Shown: positions 26,617-35,561 of the stretch, in pieces
Numbering within the stretch: position 1 is the first letter of the stretch
How the letters are laid out: each line of letters opens with the position of its first letter
Source: Propionibacterium sp. oral taxon 192 str. F0372
GTDB taxonomy: Bacteria; Actinomycetota; Actinomycetes; Propionibacteriales; Propionibacteriaceae
Length of the DNA stretch: 64,000 nucleotides
Assembly: GCF_000413315.1 (NCBI RefSeq)
Contig: NZ_KE340297.1
Location: forward strand, 1,554,430 to 1,618,429
Direction of reading: 5' to 3'
Notes under the pieces: model-generated
The model's database searches: none
Told to the model about the DNA's origin: nothing
What the model saw: only the letters and a program-made list of their open reading frames with translations
Made by a program: the position numbers and the translations under genes

Positions 26617-27483
26617 GTGAGCAGAGCCCAGATCGAGCCGGGAGGATGCCTAATCCTGGCAGGCACTCCCATCGGGGATTTCCGCGATGCTTCGCCAGCC
26701 TTGCGTGAAACTCTCGCCGAGGCCGACATCATCGCTGCGGAGGACACCCGAGTGCTGCGTACTCTGCTGCAACGCCTGGGTGTGACCACGTCGGCACGGT
26801 CGGTGTCCTATTTTGAGGGCAATGAGGCCTCCCGTACCACCGGGCTGATGGAGGAGATGCTGGCCGGGGCGCGAGTCGTTGTTGTCACCGATGCGGGAAT
26901 GCCATCGGTTTCCGACCCCGGCTACCGGCTGGTGGCCGCTGCCATTGAGGGCGGAATAAGGGTCACTTCGGTGCCCGGGCCTTCTGCCGTGCTGACCGCT
27001 CTTACGATCTCCGGGTTGCCCGTCAACCGTTTTTGTTTTGAAGGTTTCCTGCCCCGTAAGGCAGGTGAACGGCGACGTCGATTGGGGGCACTTACCGCCG
27101 AGACTCGCACCATGGTCTTTTTTGAGGCCCCTCACCGGCTTGCTGATTTCCTGACTGACGCCGCCGAGATATTCGGTGTCGACCGTCGCTGCGCAGTTTG
27201 CCGGGAGATCACCAAACCCAACGAAGAGGTGGTCCGCGGTGGTCTTGGTGACCTCGTGAGCTGGGCCACCGACCACGCCCGGGGTGAGATTACCGTCGTT
27301 GTTCAAGGGGCCCCTGCCCGCGTCGTCGACATCGACGGCGCCTTGGCCCGGGTGCGAGAACTGGTCGCTGACGGTGTCAGGTTCTCTGCGGCCGTCGCCC
27401 AGGTGGCCACCGCCACGGGCATGCGTCGTAAAGACCTCTATGAGCAGGCTCTGGCTAAGCGGGAGGAACACGAGGATGGATGA
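26617..27483 (+). CDS. rsmI: 16S rRNA (cytidine1402-2'-O)-methyltransferase RsmI
   Basis: A 288-aa SAM-dependent methylase that modifies C1402 in the ribosomal decoding centre. Typical tetrapyrrole-methylase fold motifs: LAGTPIGDFRDAS (RsmI usually has TPIGN), AEDTRVLRTLL, TDAGMPSVSDPGYRLV, GPSAVLTALTISGLP and FEAPHRL. The C-terminal RsmI-specific region ends RKDLYEQAL. GTG start. It overlaps tatD by 8 bp. Confidence 0.94.
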   Translation: MSRAQIEPGGCLILAGTPIGDFRDASPALRETLAEADIIAAEDTRVLRTLLQRLGVTTSARSVSYFEGNEASRTTGLMEEMLAGARVVVVTDAGMPSVSDPGYRLVAAAIEGGIRVTSVPGPSAVLTALTISGLPVNRFCFEGFLPRKAGERRRRLGALTAETRTMVFFEAPHRLADFLTDAAEIFGVDRRCAVCREITKPNEEVVRGGLGDLVSWATDHARGEITVVVQGAPARVVDIDGALARVRELVADGVRFSAAVAQVATATGMRRKDLYEQALAKREEHEDG

Positions 27484-28345
27484 CTTGATCGCCGAGTTGG
27501 GCCTGCCACCACGACCAGAAACGCTGCCTACCTCAACCGTCGACGCTCACACCCACCTGGACACCACCACCGAATACACCGGCTTGGCCCCCGACGACGC
27601 CCTCGCGTTGGCTGCTTCGGTCGGCGTCAACCGGGTGGTCACCGTGGGCTGCGACGTTGAGAGCTCCCGCTTCGCGGTGAACTGCGCCACGACTCACCGG
27701 CAGGTGGCAGCCGCGATAGCCATCCACCCCAATGATATTGCCCGGATGTCCCCCGCAGACCATGAAGCCGCTTGGGAGGTGATCGACGAGTTGGCTGCCG
27801 ATCCGGCAGTGCGTGCCGTGGGGGAGACCGGCCTGGACTACTTCCGCACCAAGGATCCGGCCCTGCAGGGGGTGCAACACGAATCCTTCCGCCGCCACAT
27901 CGCCATCGCCAAGGCCCACGACCGCACACTGATGATCCACGACCGCGACGCCCACGACGACATCGCCGACATCCTCGACGAGGTCGGCTGGTGTGAACGC
28001 ACCATCTTCCACTGCTACTCCGCCGACGAACCATATGCCCGGCGTGTGCTGGCTCACGAGACGTGGCTCAGTTTCGCCGGAAACATCACTTACAAAGCGA
28101 ATCAGCCGATGCGCGATGCCCTGGCAATCACCCCGCTGGACCGGATCCTTGTCGAGACCGATGCCCCCTTCCTCACCCCGGTGCCGCTGCGGGGAAAGAA
28201 GAACGCCTCTTACCTCATCCCACACACCATACGGTTCATTGCCGAGTTCCGTGGCGTCGAGCTCGCTGATCTATGTCACCAGCTGAGGGCCAATGCGGAA
28301 CAGGCCCTGGGTGGGAGCTGGGGAATCACGGAAGGTGGCAGATGA
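27476..28345 (+). CDS. tatD: TatD family metal-dependent DNase
   Basis: A 289-aa TIM-barrel hydrolase with the metal ligands of the TatD family: DAHTHLD near the N-terminus, GETGLDYF, MIHDRDAHDD, FHCYSAD and VETDAPFL. Members act as 3'-5' exonucleases or DNases. Start at 27476 after GAGGAACACGAGG. It overlaps rsmI upstream and rsmA downstream (ATGA), giving a compact rsmI-tatD-rsmA-ispE operon. The rpfB gene that often sits between tatD and rsmA in actinobacteria is absent. Confidence 0.94.
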   Translation: MDDLIAELGLPPRPETLPTSTVDAHTHLDTTTEYTGLAPDDALALAASVGVNRVVTVGCDVESSRFAVNCATTHRQVAAAIAIHPNDIARMSPADHEAAWEVIDELAADPAVRAVGETGLDYFRTKDPALQGVQHESFRRHIAIAKAHDRTLMIHDRDAHDDIADILDEVGWCERTIFHCYSADEPYARRVLAHETWLSFAGNITYKANQPMRDALAITPLDRILVETDAPFLTPVPLRGKKNASYLIPHTIRFIAEFRGVELADLCHQLRANAEQALGGSWGITEGGR

Positions 28346-29190
28346 CACTTCTCGACCCGACGAAGGTGCGGCAGTTGGCTGCCTCTATTGATCTGCGCCC
28401 CGCCAAGCAACGTGGCCAGAACTATGTTATCGACGCCAACACGGTACGACGGATCGTCACTCGCTCCGGGATCGGTGTCGGCGACGTTGTGCTTGAGGTC
28501 GGACCTGGGCTCGGTTCACTCACCCTCGGCCTGTTGGAGACCGGGGCGGAGGTCACCGCCATTGAGATTGAGGAATCTTGTGCCCAGCTGTTGCCCCACA
28601 CCGTCGCAGAACTACAACCTGACAACGCCAAACAACTTCGGGTGGTCAATGCCGATGCGTTGCAGGTGAATGAATTGCCCGGCCCACCACCCACCGCCGT
28701 GGTGGCAAATCTGCCCTACAACGTCTCGGTGCCTGTGCTGATCCATCTCTTCGAGGCCTTCGGTACTTGGACCAAGGGCCTGGTCATGGTGCAACTCGAA
28801 GTGGCTGACAGGCTGGTGGCCGCCCCCGGTTCCAAGGTCTATGGGGTGCCGTCGGTTAAACTGGCTTGGTTCGCCGAGGCAGCCAGGGTGGGTATTGTGC
28901 CACCCACTGTGTTCTGGCCAGTACCCAACGTCGATTCCGGGCTTGTTTCGCTGACCCGGCGCGAACCACCCATCACCACTGTATCCAGGCAGCAGGTTTT
29001 TTCCCTCATTGACGCGGCCTTTGCCCAACGACGCAAGATGCTGCGGGCCGCGCTTGCACCGATCTTCGGATCCTCCGTTCGGGCATCCGATGCGATCGCT
29101 GCTGCGGGCGTTGACCCCACAGTCAGGGGTGAGGTACTGGACATCAAGGACTTCGTGCGGATCGCGGAGCAGGCAGGAGATAGTTTGTGA
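28342..29190 (+). CDS. rsmA: 16S rRNA dimethyladenosine transferase RsmA (KsgA)
   Basis: A 282-aa methyltransferase that dimethylates A1518 and A1519 of 16S rRNA. Motifs: AKQRGQNYVIDANTVRRIV, SAM-binding VLEVGPGLGSLT, catalytic NLPYNVSVPVLIHL (family NLPYxxxxP), and the C-terminal RRKMLRAAL domain. The start overlaps the tatD stop (ATGA). Operon member upstream of ispE, as in many actinobacteria. Confidence 0.96.
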   Translation: MTLLDPTKVRQLAASIDLRPAKQRGQNYVIDANTVRRIVTRSGIGVGDVVLEVGPGLGSLTLGLLETGAEVTAIEIEESCAQLLPHTVAELQPDNAKQLRVVNADALQVNELPGPPPTAVVANLPYNVSVPVLIHLFEAFGTWTKGLVMVQLEVADRLVAAPGSKVYGVPSVKLAWFAEAARVGIVPPTVFWPVPNVDSGLVSLTRREPPITTVSRQQVFSLIDAAFAQRRKMLRAALAPIFGSSVRASDAIAAAGVDPTVRGEVLDIKDFVRIAEQAGDSL

Positions 29191-30125
29191 TGGTGAAATT
29201 TCACGAAGTCGTCCGGGTCCAGGTCCCGGCAAAGATCAACCTTGCCTTGGCAGTGGGGCCACGCCGTGTGGATGGCTTTCATGACCTCACCTCGGTCTTC
29301 CAAGCGGTCTCGGTATACGACGAGTTGACCGCCGTCGCCCGTACCGACGGTCAGATCATCCTGACGATGAGTGGGCTGGGTAGCACTCAGTTGCCGACCG
29401 ACGAGCAGAATCTGGCCGTGCGCGCCGCACTTCTGTTACGTGAACGTCGCGGTCGTCCCGAGATGGGTGCCAATCTCACCATCGACAAAGCGATACCAAT
29501 CGCTGGTGGAATGGCCGGTGGGTCCGGGGACGCTGCCGCGGCTCTGCTGGGTTGCAACGAGATATGGGATCTTGAACTCAGCGTCGACGAGTTGCGGGAA
29601 CTGGGGACCGAGATCGGTTCGGATGTTCCCTTCGCGATTCTCGGTGGAAATGCGGTGGGTACCGGGAGAGGTGAGAAACTCACCCCGCTGTCGGCCGACG
29701 GGGAACTCAACTGGGTGTTCGCACTTGCCGAGGAGGGTCTGTCCACTCCACAGGTGTACCGGAGTTTCGACCAACTGGCCGAGGCCGGGGAACTGACACC
29801 CGACGTACACCTCGATGCCGGCTCACTTGAAGCTCTCACTAGCGGGGACGTCAATCGTTGCGCAGCGGCACTGCGCAACGACCTGTGCGCAGCCGCCGTG
29901 GCTTTGCGTCCCGCACTCGCCGCTACCTTGGCGGTGAGTGCTGAGGGGGTGCTGGCTTCGGTTCTTTGCGGTTCCGGGCCGACGGTGGCTTTCTTGTGCA
30001 CCGACGAGCAGAGCGCGAACCTCCTGGCCGAGAAGTTGCCGGAGCACGAAGGTATTCGTGATGCCATCCCCGCGCGGGGGCCAGTAGTAGGACCCAGTGT
30101 CGTTCGTTCGGTGGTTGCCGGATGA
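29187..30125 (+). CDS. ispE: 4-diphosphocytidyl-2-C-methyl-D-erythritol kinase IspE
   Basis: A GHMP kinase of the non-mevalonate isoprenoid pathway, phosphorylating CDP-methylerythritol. PAKINLALAVG at the N-terminus and the ATP loop PIAGGMAGGSGDAAAALLG are diagnostic, and VLCGSGPTVAFL is the C-terminal motif. GTG 29187 fits the GCAGGAG spacing; ATG 29190 is the alternative. It overlaps the rsmA stop and the next gene's start. Confidence 0.95.
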   Translation: MMVKFHEVVRVQVPAKINLALAVGPRRVDGFHDLTSVFQAVSVYDELTAVARTDGQIILTMSGLGSTQLPTDEQNLAVRAALLLRERRGRPEMGANLTIDKAIPIAGGMAGGSGDAAAALLGCNEIWDLELSVDELRELGTEIGSDVPFAILGGNAVGTGRGEKLTPLSADGELNWVFALAEEGLSTPQVYRSFDQLAEAGELTPDVHLDAGSLEALTSGDVNRCAAALRNDLCAAAVALRPALAATLAVSAEGVLASVLCGSGPTVAFLCTDEQSANLLAEKLPEHEGIRDAIPARGPVVGPSVVRSVVAG

Positions 30126-30613
30126 GCGATCGCGACGAGGTCGACGAGATCATCGCAGGTTGGGACGGGGTCCGTCCGGGCCTGGATACCCAACCCATGC
30201 AGGTGTGGTCCCGGATCGCCCGGTTGGCTCAGGTTCAAGACGACGCCCGTTCGCGGGCTTTCGCGCAGCAGGGACTAGCCTTGTGGGAATTTGATGTCCT
30301 GGCTGCCCTACGTCGCGCCGGACGTCCTTACCGGCTGACTCCTAGTCAGCTGACGGCCGATACTCATGTGACCTCCGGCACCATGACCAACCGCATCCAA
30401 CGCCTCTCGGACAAGGGGTTGGTGAAGCGTCTGGCGCATCCCGACGACGGTCGCGGAGCTTTGGTGGAACTCACCTTAGCCGGGTTGGCTGCAGCCGATG
30501 AGGCGCTGACCCGACTGGTTGATGCCGAACGGAAACTCAGCGTCGCCCTCGACGACCAGCAGTGCCACCAGTTGGCTGGTCTGCTGCGCGCACTGCTGCT
30601 CAGCGTGGGCTGA
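30122..30613 (+). CDS. MarR family transcriptional regulator
   Basis: A 163-aa winged-helix regulator with the MarR core: LALWEFDVLAALRRAG, LTPSQLTADTHVTSGTMTNRIQRLSDKGLVKRLAHPDDGRGALVELT. ATG overlaps the ispE stop by 4 bp. Such proteins usually respond to small phenolic ligands or oxidants; the target here is unknown, and co-transcription with ispE need not mean shared function. Confidence 0.92.
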   Translation: MSDRDEVDEIIAGWDGVRPGLDTQPMQVWSRIARLAQVQDDARSRAFAQQGLALWEFDVLAALRRAGRPYRLTPSQLTADTHVTSGTMTNRIQRLSDKGLVKRLAHPDDGRGALVELTLAGLAAADEALTRLVDAERKLSVALDDQQCHQLAGLLRALLLSVG

Positions 30614-30616
30614 AGC

Positions 30617-31351
30617 TCAGCCGAGAGAATCTTCGGGCAACATCGCTCGTTGGGCACGCACAGTCACTGGCGCAGTGCGGTGGCGTGGTCTGCGGTCCTT
30701 CGCCCTGCACACCAGGACAGGATCCTTGCGTAACCGGGTGAGCCCGTTCCACACCAGATTCACCAGCTGTGCTGCGAGCTGTTCCTTGTCCGGTTCCCGG
30801 GTATCCAGCCAGGTCTGCCCCGCGGTGGCCACCATGCCCACCAGCCCCTGGGCAAAGACTCGCCCCAGTGCCGGGTCATAACCCCTGCGCCCCAAGGGCA
30901 CCGAGATGATGTCTTCTACATGAGCGGTGATGTCGGACAGAATTGAGGCGAAACTCGTTGAGGTCGACTGGGAGCCGACCGCCGCGTCGCGGGAAATGAT
31001 CCGGAAACCATCAGGGCAGGTGTCGATGTAGTCGAGCAGGGCCAAGGTGCCACGTTCGATGATCTCCCGATACCCGGCACCCGGAGTCTCCAGGGCTTCC
31101 TGGATTGCTGCCTCAAGGGTGCGCACCTCCCGGTCGACGACGACGGCATAGAGCCCTTCTTTTCCGCCGAAATGCTCGTAGACAACGGGTTTTGATACCT
31201 CGGCATGAGATGCGATCTCCTCCACTGATGTACCGTCGAAGCCGCGTTCTGCGAATAGCCCGCGGGAGATGACGATCAGCTGTTCCCGGCGTTGGGCGCT
31301 TGTCATGCGCTTGCGTCCACGGCGGGCACGCTGGGAATCACCTTGGGGCAT
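30617..31351 (-). CDS. TetR family transcriptional regulator
   Basis: A 244-aa regulator. The HTH is RGLFAERGFDGTSVEEIASHAEVSKPVVYEHFGGKEGLYAVVVDREV, and an all-helical ligand domain follows. Start taken as MPQGDSQ (31351); an internal MTSAQRREQ (31306) is possible. It faces the MarR gene and lies near glmU, comparable to the TetR gene Rv1019 in the mycobacterial block. Ligand and target are unknown. Confidence 0.9.
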   Translation of the reverse strand: MPQGDSQRARRGRKRMTSAQRREQLIVISRGLFAERGFDGTSVEEIASHAEVSKPVVYEHFGGKEGLYAVVVDREVRTLEAAIQEALETPGAGYREIIERGTLALLDYIDTCPDGFRIISRDAAVGSQSTSTSFASILSDITAHVEDIISVPLGRRGYDPALGRVFAQGLVGMVATAGQTWLDTREPDKEQLAAQLVNLVWNGLTRLRKDPVLVCRAKDRRPRHRTAPVTVRAQRAMLPEDSLG

Positions 31352-31451
31352 GGGCCCCAGTCTCGCACAACCGGACAACACGGAACCGGACAGGAAGACA
31401 TCGGTGCGCAGAACCCCGTAGAGTGGTTCCTGATCACGCCCGAGTGGTCGT

Positions 31452-31529
31452 TCCCCGGTTGGTCTGCCGGCAGGGCCCGCCTGACTTTGAATCAGGACCA
31501 GCGACGCAGGTTCGACTCCTGCCCGGGGA
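31452..31529 (+). tRNA. tRNA-Gln (anticodon TTG)
   Basis: The acceptor stem TCCCCGG pairs with CCGGGGA, the anticodon arm CCTGA-CTTTGAA-TCAGG carries TTG, and the T arm is GCAGG-TTCGACT-CCTGC. The D arm (GGTC/GGCC) has two bases before the anticodon stem, and the variable region is about 9 nt, longer than usual for glutamine. No CCA is encoded. tRNA-Gln beside glmU is also seen in mycobacteria. Confidence 0.85.
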
Positions 31530-31555
31530 ACGTTGTGGAGTCTGGAGGAGATCCG

Positions 31556-33058
31556 ATGAGCACGTCCGGCGATCAGCGGGTGGCTGCAGTTGTCGTTCTG
31601 GCAGCGGGTGGCGGTACCCGGATGAAATCCAAGAAGTCAAAGTTGCTGCACGAACTCGCTGGCCGTCCGATGCTCTCTTACGCAGTCGATGCCGCGTTGG
31701 CGCTTGATCCCCGGCGTCTGGTGGTGGTCGTTGGTCATCTGAGGGAGCAGGTGGAGGGCCACCTCAACGAGCATTACCCACAGGTGAGCGTCGTCGAGCA
31801 GCCGGTTCGCAACGGTACCGGTGGTGCAGTGGCCTGCGCGATGGCCGCCCTCGACGGGGCGATCGGCGAAGTGGTGGTCACCTACGGCGATGTACCTATG
31901 CTCACTGGGTCCACCTTGGCCCGGATGATTACTGAGCATCGCACCAATGGAAACGCGGTGACCGTGCTAACCGCGGTCATTCCGGACGCCACCGGTTACG
32001 GCCGGATCGTGCGTGACGGGGGAGAAGTGGCCCGCATTGTCGAGCACAAGGACGCCAGTCCCGCCGAACGCGAGATTCGCGAGATCAATTCCGGCATCTA
32101 TGTGTTCGATTCTGAACTGCTGCGTGAGGGGTTGCCCACCTTGGACACCTCGAATGCCCAAGGCGAGCTTTATATAACCGACATGGTCGGCTATGCCCGC
32201 GACCATGGGCAGCGTGTGGGCGCCTTCCAGGTCGAGGACCTCTGGCAGACCGAGGGGGTCAACGACCGGGTGCAGTTGGCAAGGATGAACGCCGAGGTGA
32301 ACCGGCGCATCGTCGAGAACTGGATGCGTGAGGGGGTCACCATCATTGATCCGCGCAGTACCTGGATCTCCCACGATGTGACGCTCGCTCCCGATTGCGT
32401 CATCCAACCCAACACCCAACTGCTCGGGACCACTGTCGTCGCCACCGGAGCGGTCATTGGTCCGGACACCACCCTGCGCGATGTTGAGGTGGGGGAGGAT
32501 GCCTTGGTGGTGCGCTCGCACGGAGAACTCGCCGTTATCGAGGCAGGCGCTCAGGTAGGTCCCTATTCGCGGTTGCGGGCCGGGACCGTTCTCGGGGCCA
32601 ATGGGAAGATCGGCTCCTTCGTTGAGACCAAGAACGCCCAGATCGGTGAAGGCTCCAAGGTTCCGCATCTCACCTACTGCGGTGATGCGATCTTGGGCGA
32701 GGGGGTGAATGTCGGAGCGGGTACGATCTTCGCCAATTACGATGGCTCCCACAAATCGCCGACCCACTTGGGCGATCATGTGTTCATTGGGTCCAATTCG
32801 GTGCTCGTCGCCCCGGTCGACATCGGTGACGGTGCCTTCGTCGCGGCTGGTTCGGCGGTCGTCGAGGATGTCCCACCGGGCGCCCTGGCAGTGGCGCGTT
32901 CCCGCGGGCATATTTCCGTCCAATGGGTACAGCGACGCCGATCCGGTTCCAAGGCTGCGGAGGCCGCTGACACGGCTTCCGGGAAGATACATGAGAAGGT
33001 TGCCGGAGCCCGTGCGGCGTTGGATGCTGAGCAACAGGCCAGGGAGGCTAACAAGTGA
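31556..33058 (+). CDS. glmU: Bifunctional UDP-N-acetylglucosamine pyrophosphorylase GlmU
   Basis: A 500-aa enzyme that acetylates GlcN-1-P and couples it to UTP, giving UDP-GlcNAc for peptidoglycan. N-terminal nucleotidyltransferase: LAAGGGTRMKS and TYGDVPMLT. C-terminal left-handed beta-helix with hexapeptide repeats from about residue 260, including NYDGSHKSPTHLGDHVFIGS. Start at 31556 follows GGAGGAGAT and gives MSTSGDQRVAAVV. It overlaps prs by 4 bp. Confidence 0.96.
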   Translation: MSTSGDQRVAAVVVLAAGGGTRMKSKKSKLLHELAGRPMLSYAVDAALALDPRRLVVVVGHLREQVEGHLNEHYPQVSVVEQPVRNGTGGAVACAMAALDGAIGEVVVTYGDVPMLTGSTLARMITEHRTNGNAVTVLTAVIPDATGYGRIVRDGGEVARIVEHKDASPAEREIREINSGIYVFDSELLREGLPTLDTSNAQGELYITDMVGYARDHGQRVGAFQVEDLWQTEGVNDRVQLARMNAEVNRRIVENWMREGVTIIDPRSTWISHDVTLAPDCVIQPNTQLLGTTVVATGAVIGPDTTLRDVEVGEDALVVRSHGELAVIEAGAQVGPYSRLRAGTVLGANGKIGSFVETKNAQIGEGSKVPHLTYCGDAILGEGVNVGAGTIFANYDGSHKSPTHLGDHVFIGSNSVLVAPVDIGDGAFVAAGSAVVEDVPPGALAVARSRGHISVQWVQRRRSGSKAAEAADTASGKIHEKVAGARAALDAEQQAREANK

Positions 33059-34035
33059 GTGGAGTCAAGCGGCCAACGGAGAAGCACCTGATGCTTTTCA
33101 CGGGGCGGGCGAACCCTGAACTGGCGGAGGAAATCGCCGCCCTGATGGGAGTCCAGTTGACCCCCTCCCGGCTGATCAGCTACGCAAACTCGGAGATCTA
33201 CGTGCGCTACGAGGAATCCGTGCGCGGCTCCGATGCTTTCGTCATCCAGTCCCATCCCGCCAATGTCAATGAGTGGCTGATGGAGCAACTCATCATGGTG
33301 GATGCGCTCAAGCGAGCCTCGGCCAAGCGCATCACAGTGGTCGCTCCCTGCTATCCCTACGCGCGCCAGGACAAGAAGCACTTGGGACGGGAACCGATCT
33401 CAGCCAGGCTCATCGCTGATCTGTTCTGGGCCGCGGGTGCCGACCGGATTATGAGTGTCGACCTGCACACCTCCCAGATCCAGGGTTTCTTCAACGGCCC
33501 CCTCGATCACCTGTCCGCGTTGCCGGTGTTGTCCGCCCATGTTGCAGCCAAATATGACGTCTCGAACATGACGGTGGTTTCCCCGGATGCGGGCCGGGTC
33601 CGGCTCGCCGACAATTGGTGTGACACCTTGGGTGCCCCGCTCGCCATCATCCACAAACGCCACGATCCGACCATCGCCAACCAGGTCAAGGTGCATGAGG
33701 TGGTTGGTAAGGTGGCCGGGCGTACCTGCCTGCTTGTCGACGACATGATCGATACGGCAGGAACCGTCTGCCAGGCGGCCCAGGCGCTGCGAGACCACGG
33801 GGCAGAGCGGATTATCATCGCTGCAACCCATCCGATTCTGTCGGGTCCGGCAGCGGAACGACTCAATGCCTTCGGTGTCGAGGAAGTCATCTTCACCAAC
33901 ACCCTACCAATGAGTGCGGATATCCAGATCAACAACATGACCGTGCTGTCCATCGCCCCGCTGCTGGCCCAGGCCATCCACGAGATCTTCGAGGATGGTT
34001 CGGTGGCCTCCTTGTTCTCACACGGGGCATCCTGA
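33055..34035 (+). CDS. prs: Ribose-phosphate pyrophosphokinase
   Basis: A 326-aa class I PRPP synthase that supplies PRPP for nucleotides, His, Trp and NAD. Motifs: FTGRANPELAEEIAALMG, ANSEIYVRY, DLHTSQIQGFF, and the PRPP loop LLVDDMIDTAGT. GTG start coupled to glmU. The usual gene order glmU-prs is kept. Confidence 0.96.
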   Translation: MSGVKRPTEKHLMLFTGRANPELAEEIAALMGVQLTPSRLISYANSEIYVRYEESVRGSDAFVIQSHPANVNEWLMEQLIMVDALKRASAKRITVVAPCYPYARQDKKHLGREPISARLIADLFWAAGADRIMSVDLHTSQIQGFFNGPLDHLSALPVLSAHVAAKYDVSNMTVVSPDAGRVRLADNWCDTLGAPLAIIHKRHDPTIANQVKVHEVVGKVAGRTCLLVDDMIDTAGTVCQAAQALRDHGAERIIIAATHPILSGPAAERLNAFGVEEVIFTNTLPMSADIQINNMTVLSIAPLLAQAIHEIFEDGSVASLFSHGAS

Positions 34036-34157
34036 ATCGCTTCGGGTGTGCTCATGAGTAACCGACCGGAAAATCTGAGTATCCCTCTAAGCACTTGACT
34101 CCTCGTTGCTGACCCCACCGGGTGGAAGAGTTGGGGTGGAATAACGGAAGGACGAGG

Positions 34158-34649
34158 ATGTCGCAACAAGAGATCTACACCCGCTGCGACCCCACTGGGG
34201 CACTCACGATCGCCTTGGGGCAGGGTGGCCGGTTGGTCTCCATGCGTCTGCAAGTCGGGTGGAAGCGCGTTTTGGCACCCGAATACCTCCAGCTGGTGAT
34301 CAACCATAACTTGGGTGTAGTACGCGGGGAATTGATGGCGATGACCAACCACGAATCTCCACCACCGCGAGAACCCGAGCCCGGTTTGAGCCCCATTGAG
34401 GCAGAGAACCGAATGTGGGCCGCGCTCGATGGATTGCGCAAGACACTCGCCAAGCCCTTCCATGAACCTGTCCGGGTCTCGAACGATCACCACACGATCT
34501 CCATGTCGTATGCGTACGGAATCCTGGATGACCTGCGCTTTGCCAGCGAGCACGCTGCAGCTGGCTCTGCCCAGACGTTCAATGAATCCATTGAGCAGAT
34601 CATCAGAAAAGCCGAGGAATTGAGAGAGGAAGAGCATGGCACTCAGTGA
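34158..34649 (+). CDS. Small protein of the type VII-like cassette, YbaB-like N-terminus
   Basis: A 163-aa soluble protein, start after GGAAGGACGAGG. The first 45 residues (CDPTGALTIALGQGGRLVSMRLQVGW) resemble the N-terminal strands of YbaB/EbfC nucleoid proteins, which in actinobacteria often sit next to WXG100 genes. The rest is helical, with a Pro-rich stretch (PPPREPEPG) and an acidic tail. It overlaps the next gene by 14 bp. I would not assign a function beyond association with the two genes that follow. Confidence 0.6.
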   Translation: MSQQEIYTRCDPTGALTIALGQGGRLVSMRLQVGWKRVLAPEYLQLVINHNLGVVRGELMAMTNHESPPPREPEPGLSPIEAENRMWAALDGLRKTLAKPFHEPVRVSNDHHTISMSYAYGILDDLRFASEHAAAGSAQTFNESIEQIIRKAEELREEEHGTQ

Positions 34650-35553
34650 GGAACAGATGGCCAATGCCCGCGTCATCAACGATGTGGGCCTCAAGATGGG
34701 CATTTCCGAGAAGGGCCGGATCATCGCTATCGCCACGGCGATGCAGGAATCCACTCTGCAGAACCTCAACTATGGTGACCGTGACTCGCTGGGCCTGTTC
34801 CAGCAGCGGCCCTCCTGTGGGTGGGGCTCCCCGGAACAGGTGACCGATCCACAATATGCGGCGACCAAATTCTACGAGGGGCTGCTCGGAGTTCCCGGCT
34901 GGGAATCGATGTCGGTGACCGAGGCTGCCCAAGCCGTCCAACGCTCGGCCTTCCCCGACGCCTATGCGAAGTGGGAGCCGATGGCGACCCAGATCGTCCA
35001 GTCTCTGGGTGGCAAGATCACCACCGATCTTCGAGACATCGATACCACACCTGCCGCAGGCGCTTCGAGTGGCGATGGCGGGGGCGGCTCCGGCGGTGGC
35101 GGTGGAGGCGGCGGCGGGGGCGGCTCCCACGGCTCCGGTGGAGGTTCGGGCGATGCCGGTTCTTCTGGCGGCGGTGGTTCCCAGGGCAGCGACGGTGGCA
35201 CAACGCGGGCCGCCGATGGCAAGGAAGAGACTGGCCAGAGCGAACACGACGTTGACGTGAACCTCTCCGACTTGAACTCTGATGCTGCCAGATATGACGG
35301 CTATGCCGAGAAATCAGCCAGCCTCGCCACCAGTTTCCAGGAACTCCCCGGCTCGTCGGGCGATTGGGGGGTCTTCAGCAAGGCCAAGACCGGGCTTGGT
35401 ACCGCCAGTCAGCGGATGAGCAACAAATTCAATGCATTGAATCAGGAAGACACACAGTTGGCGGAAAAGCTGCGCACAGCTGCCAACTCGTACACGGAGA
35501 ACGAGGAAGAAAACACTCATATTGCCGGTTCTGCCGTTCCCATCCAGGTCTGA
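34636..35553 (+). CDS. Lysozyme-like domain fused to a type VII substrate-like domain
   Basis: A 305-aa protein. Residues 1-120 match a transglycosylase-like module common in actinobacterial wall hydrolases, with putative catalytic Glu38 (AMQEST) and GDRDSLGLFQQRPSCGWG. Residues about 136-200 form an extreme Gly/Ser linker including runs of glycine. Residues about 208-305 are helical (DLNSDAARYDGYAEKSASLATSF...) and resemble EspC/WXG100-type secreted proteins. No Sec signal is present, so export would need a type VII route; no EccC-type ATPase lies in the window. Start after GAGGAAGAG. Confidence 0.7.
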   Translation: MALSEEQMANARVINDVGLKMGISEKGRIIAIATAMQESTLQNLNYGDRDSLGLFQQRPSCGWGSPEQVTDPQYAATKFYEGLLGVPGWESMSVTEAAQAVQRSAFPDAYAKWEPMATQIVQSLGGKITTDLRDIDTTPAAGASSGDGGGGSGGGGGGGGGGGSHGSGGGSGDAGSSGGGGSQGSDGGTTRAADGKEETGQSEHDVDVNLSDLNSDAARYDGYAEKSASLATSFQELPGSSGDWGVFSKAKTGLGTASQRMSNKFNALNQEDTQLAEKLRTAANSYTENEEENTHIAGSAVPIQV

Positions 35554-35561
35554 AGGAAGTA

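Noticed and set aside
35048..35130. GGC-rich run as a possible repeat element
   Set aside because: It is in frame and encodes the Gly/Ser linker of the lysozyme-like fusion; no independent repeat structure.
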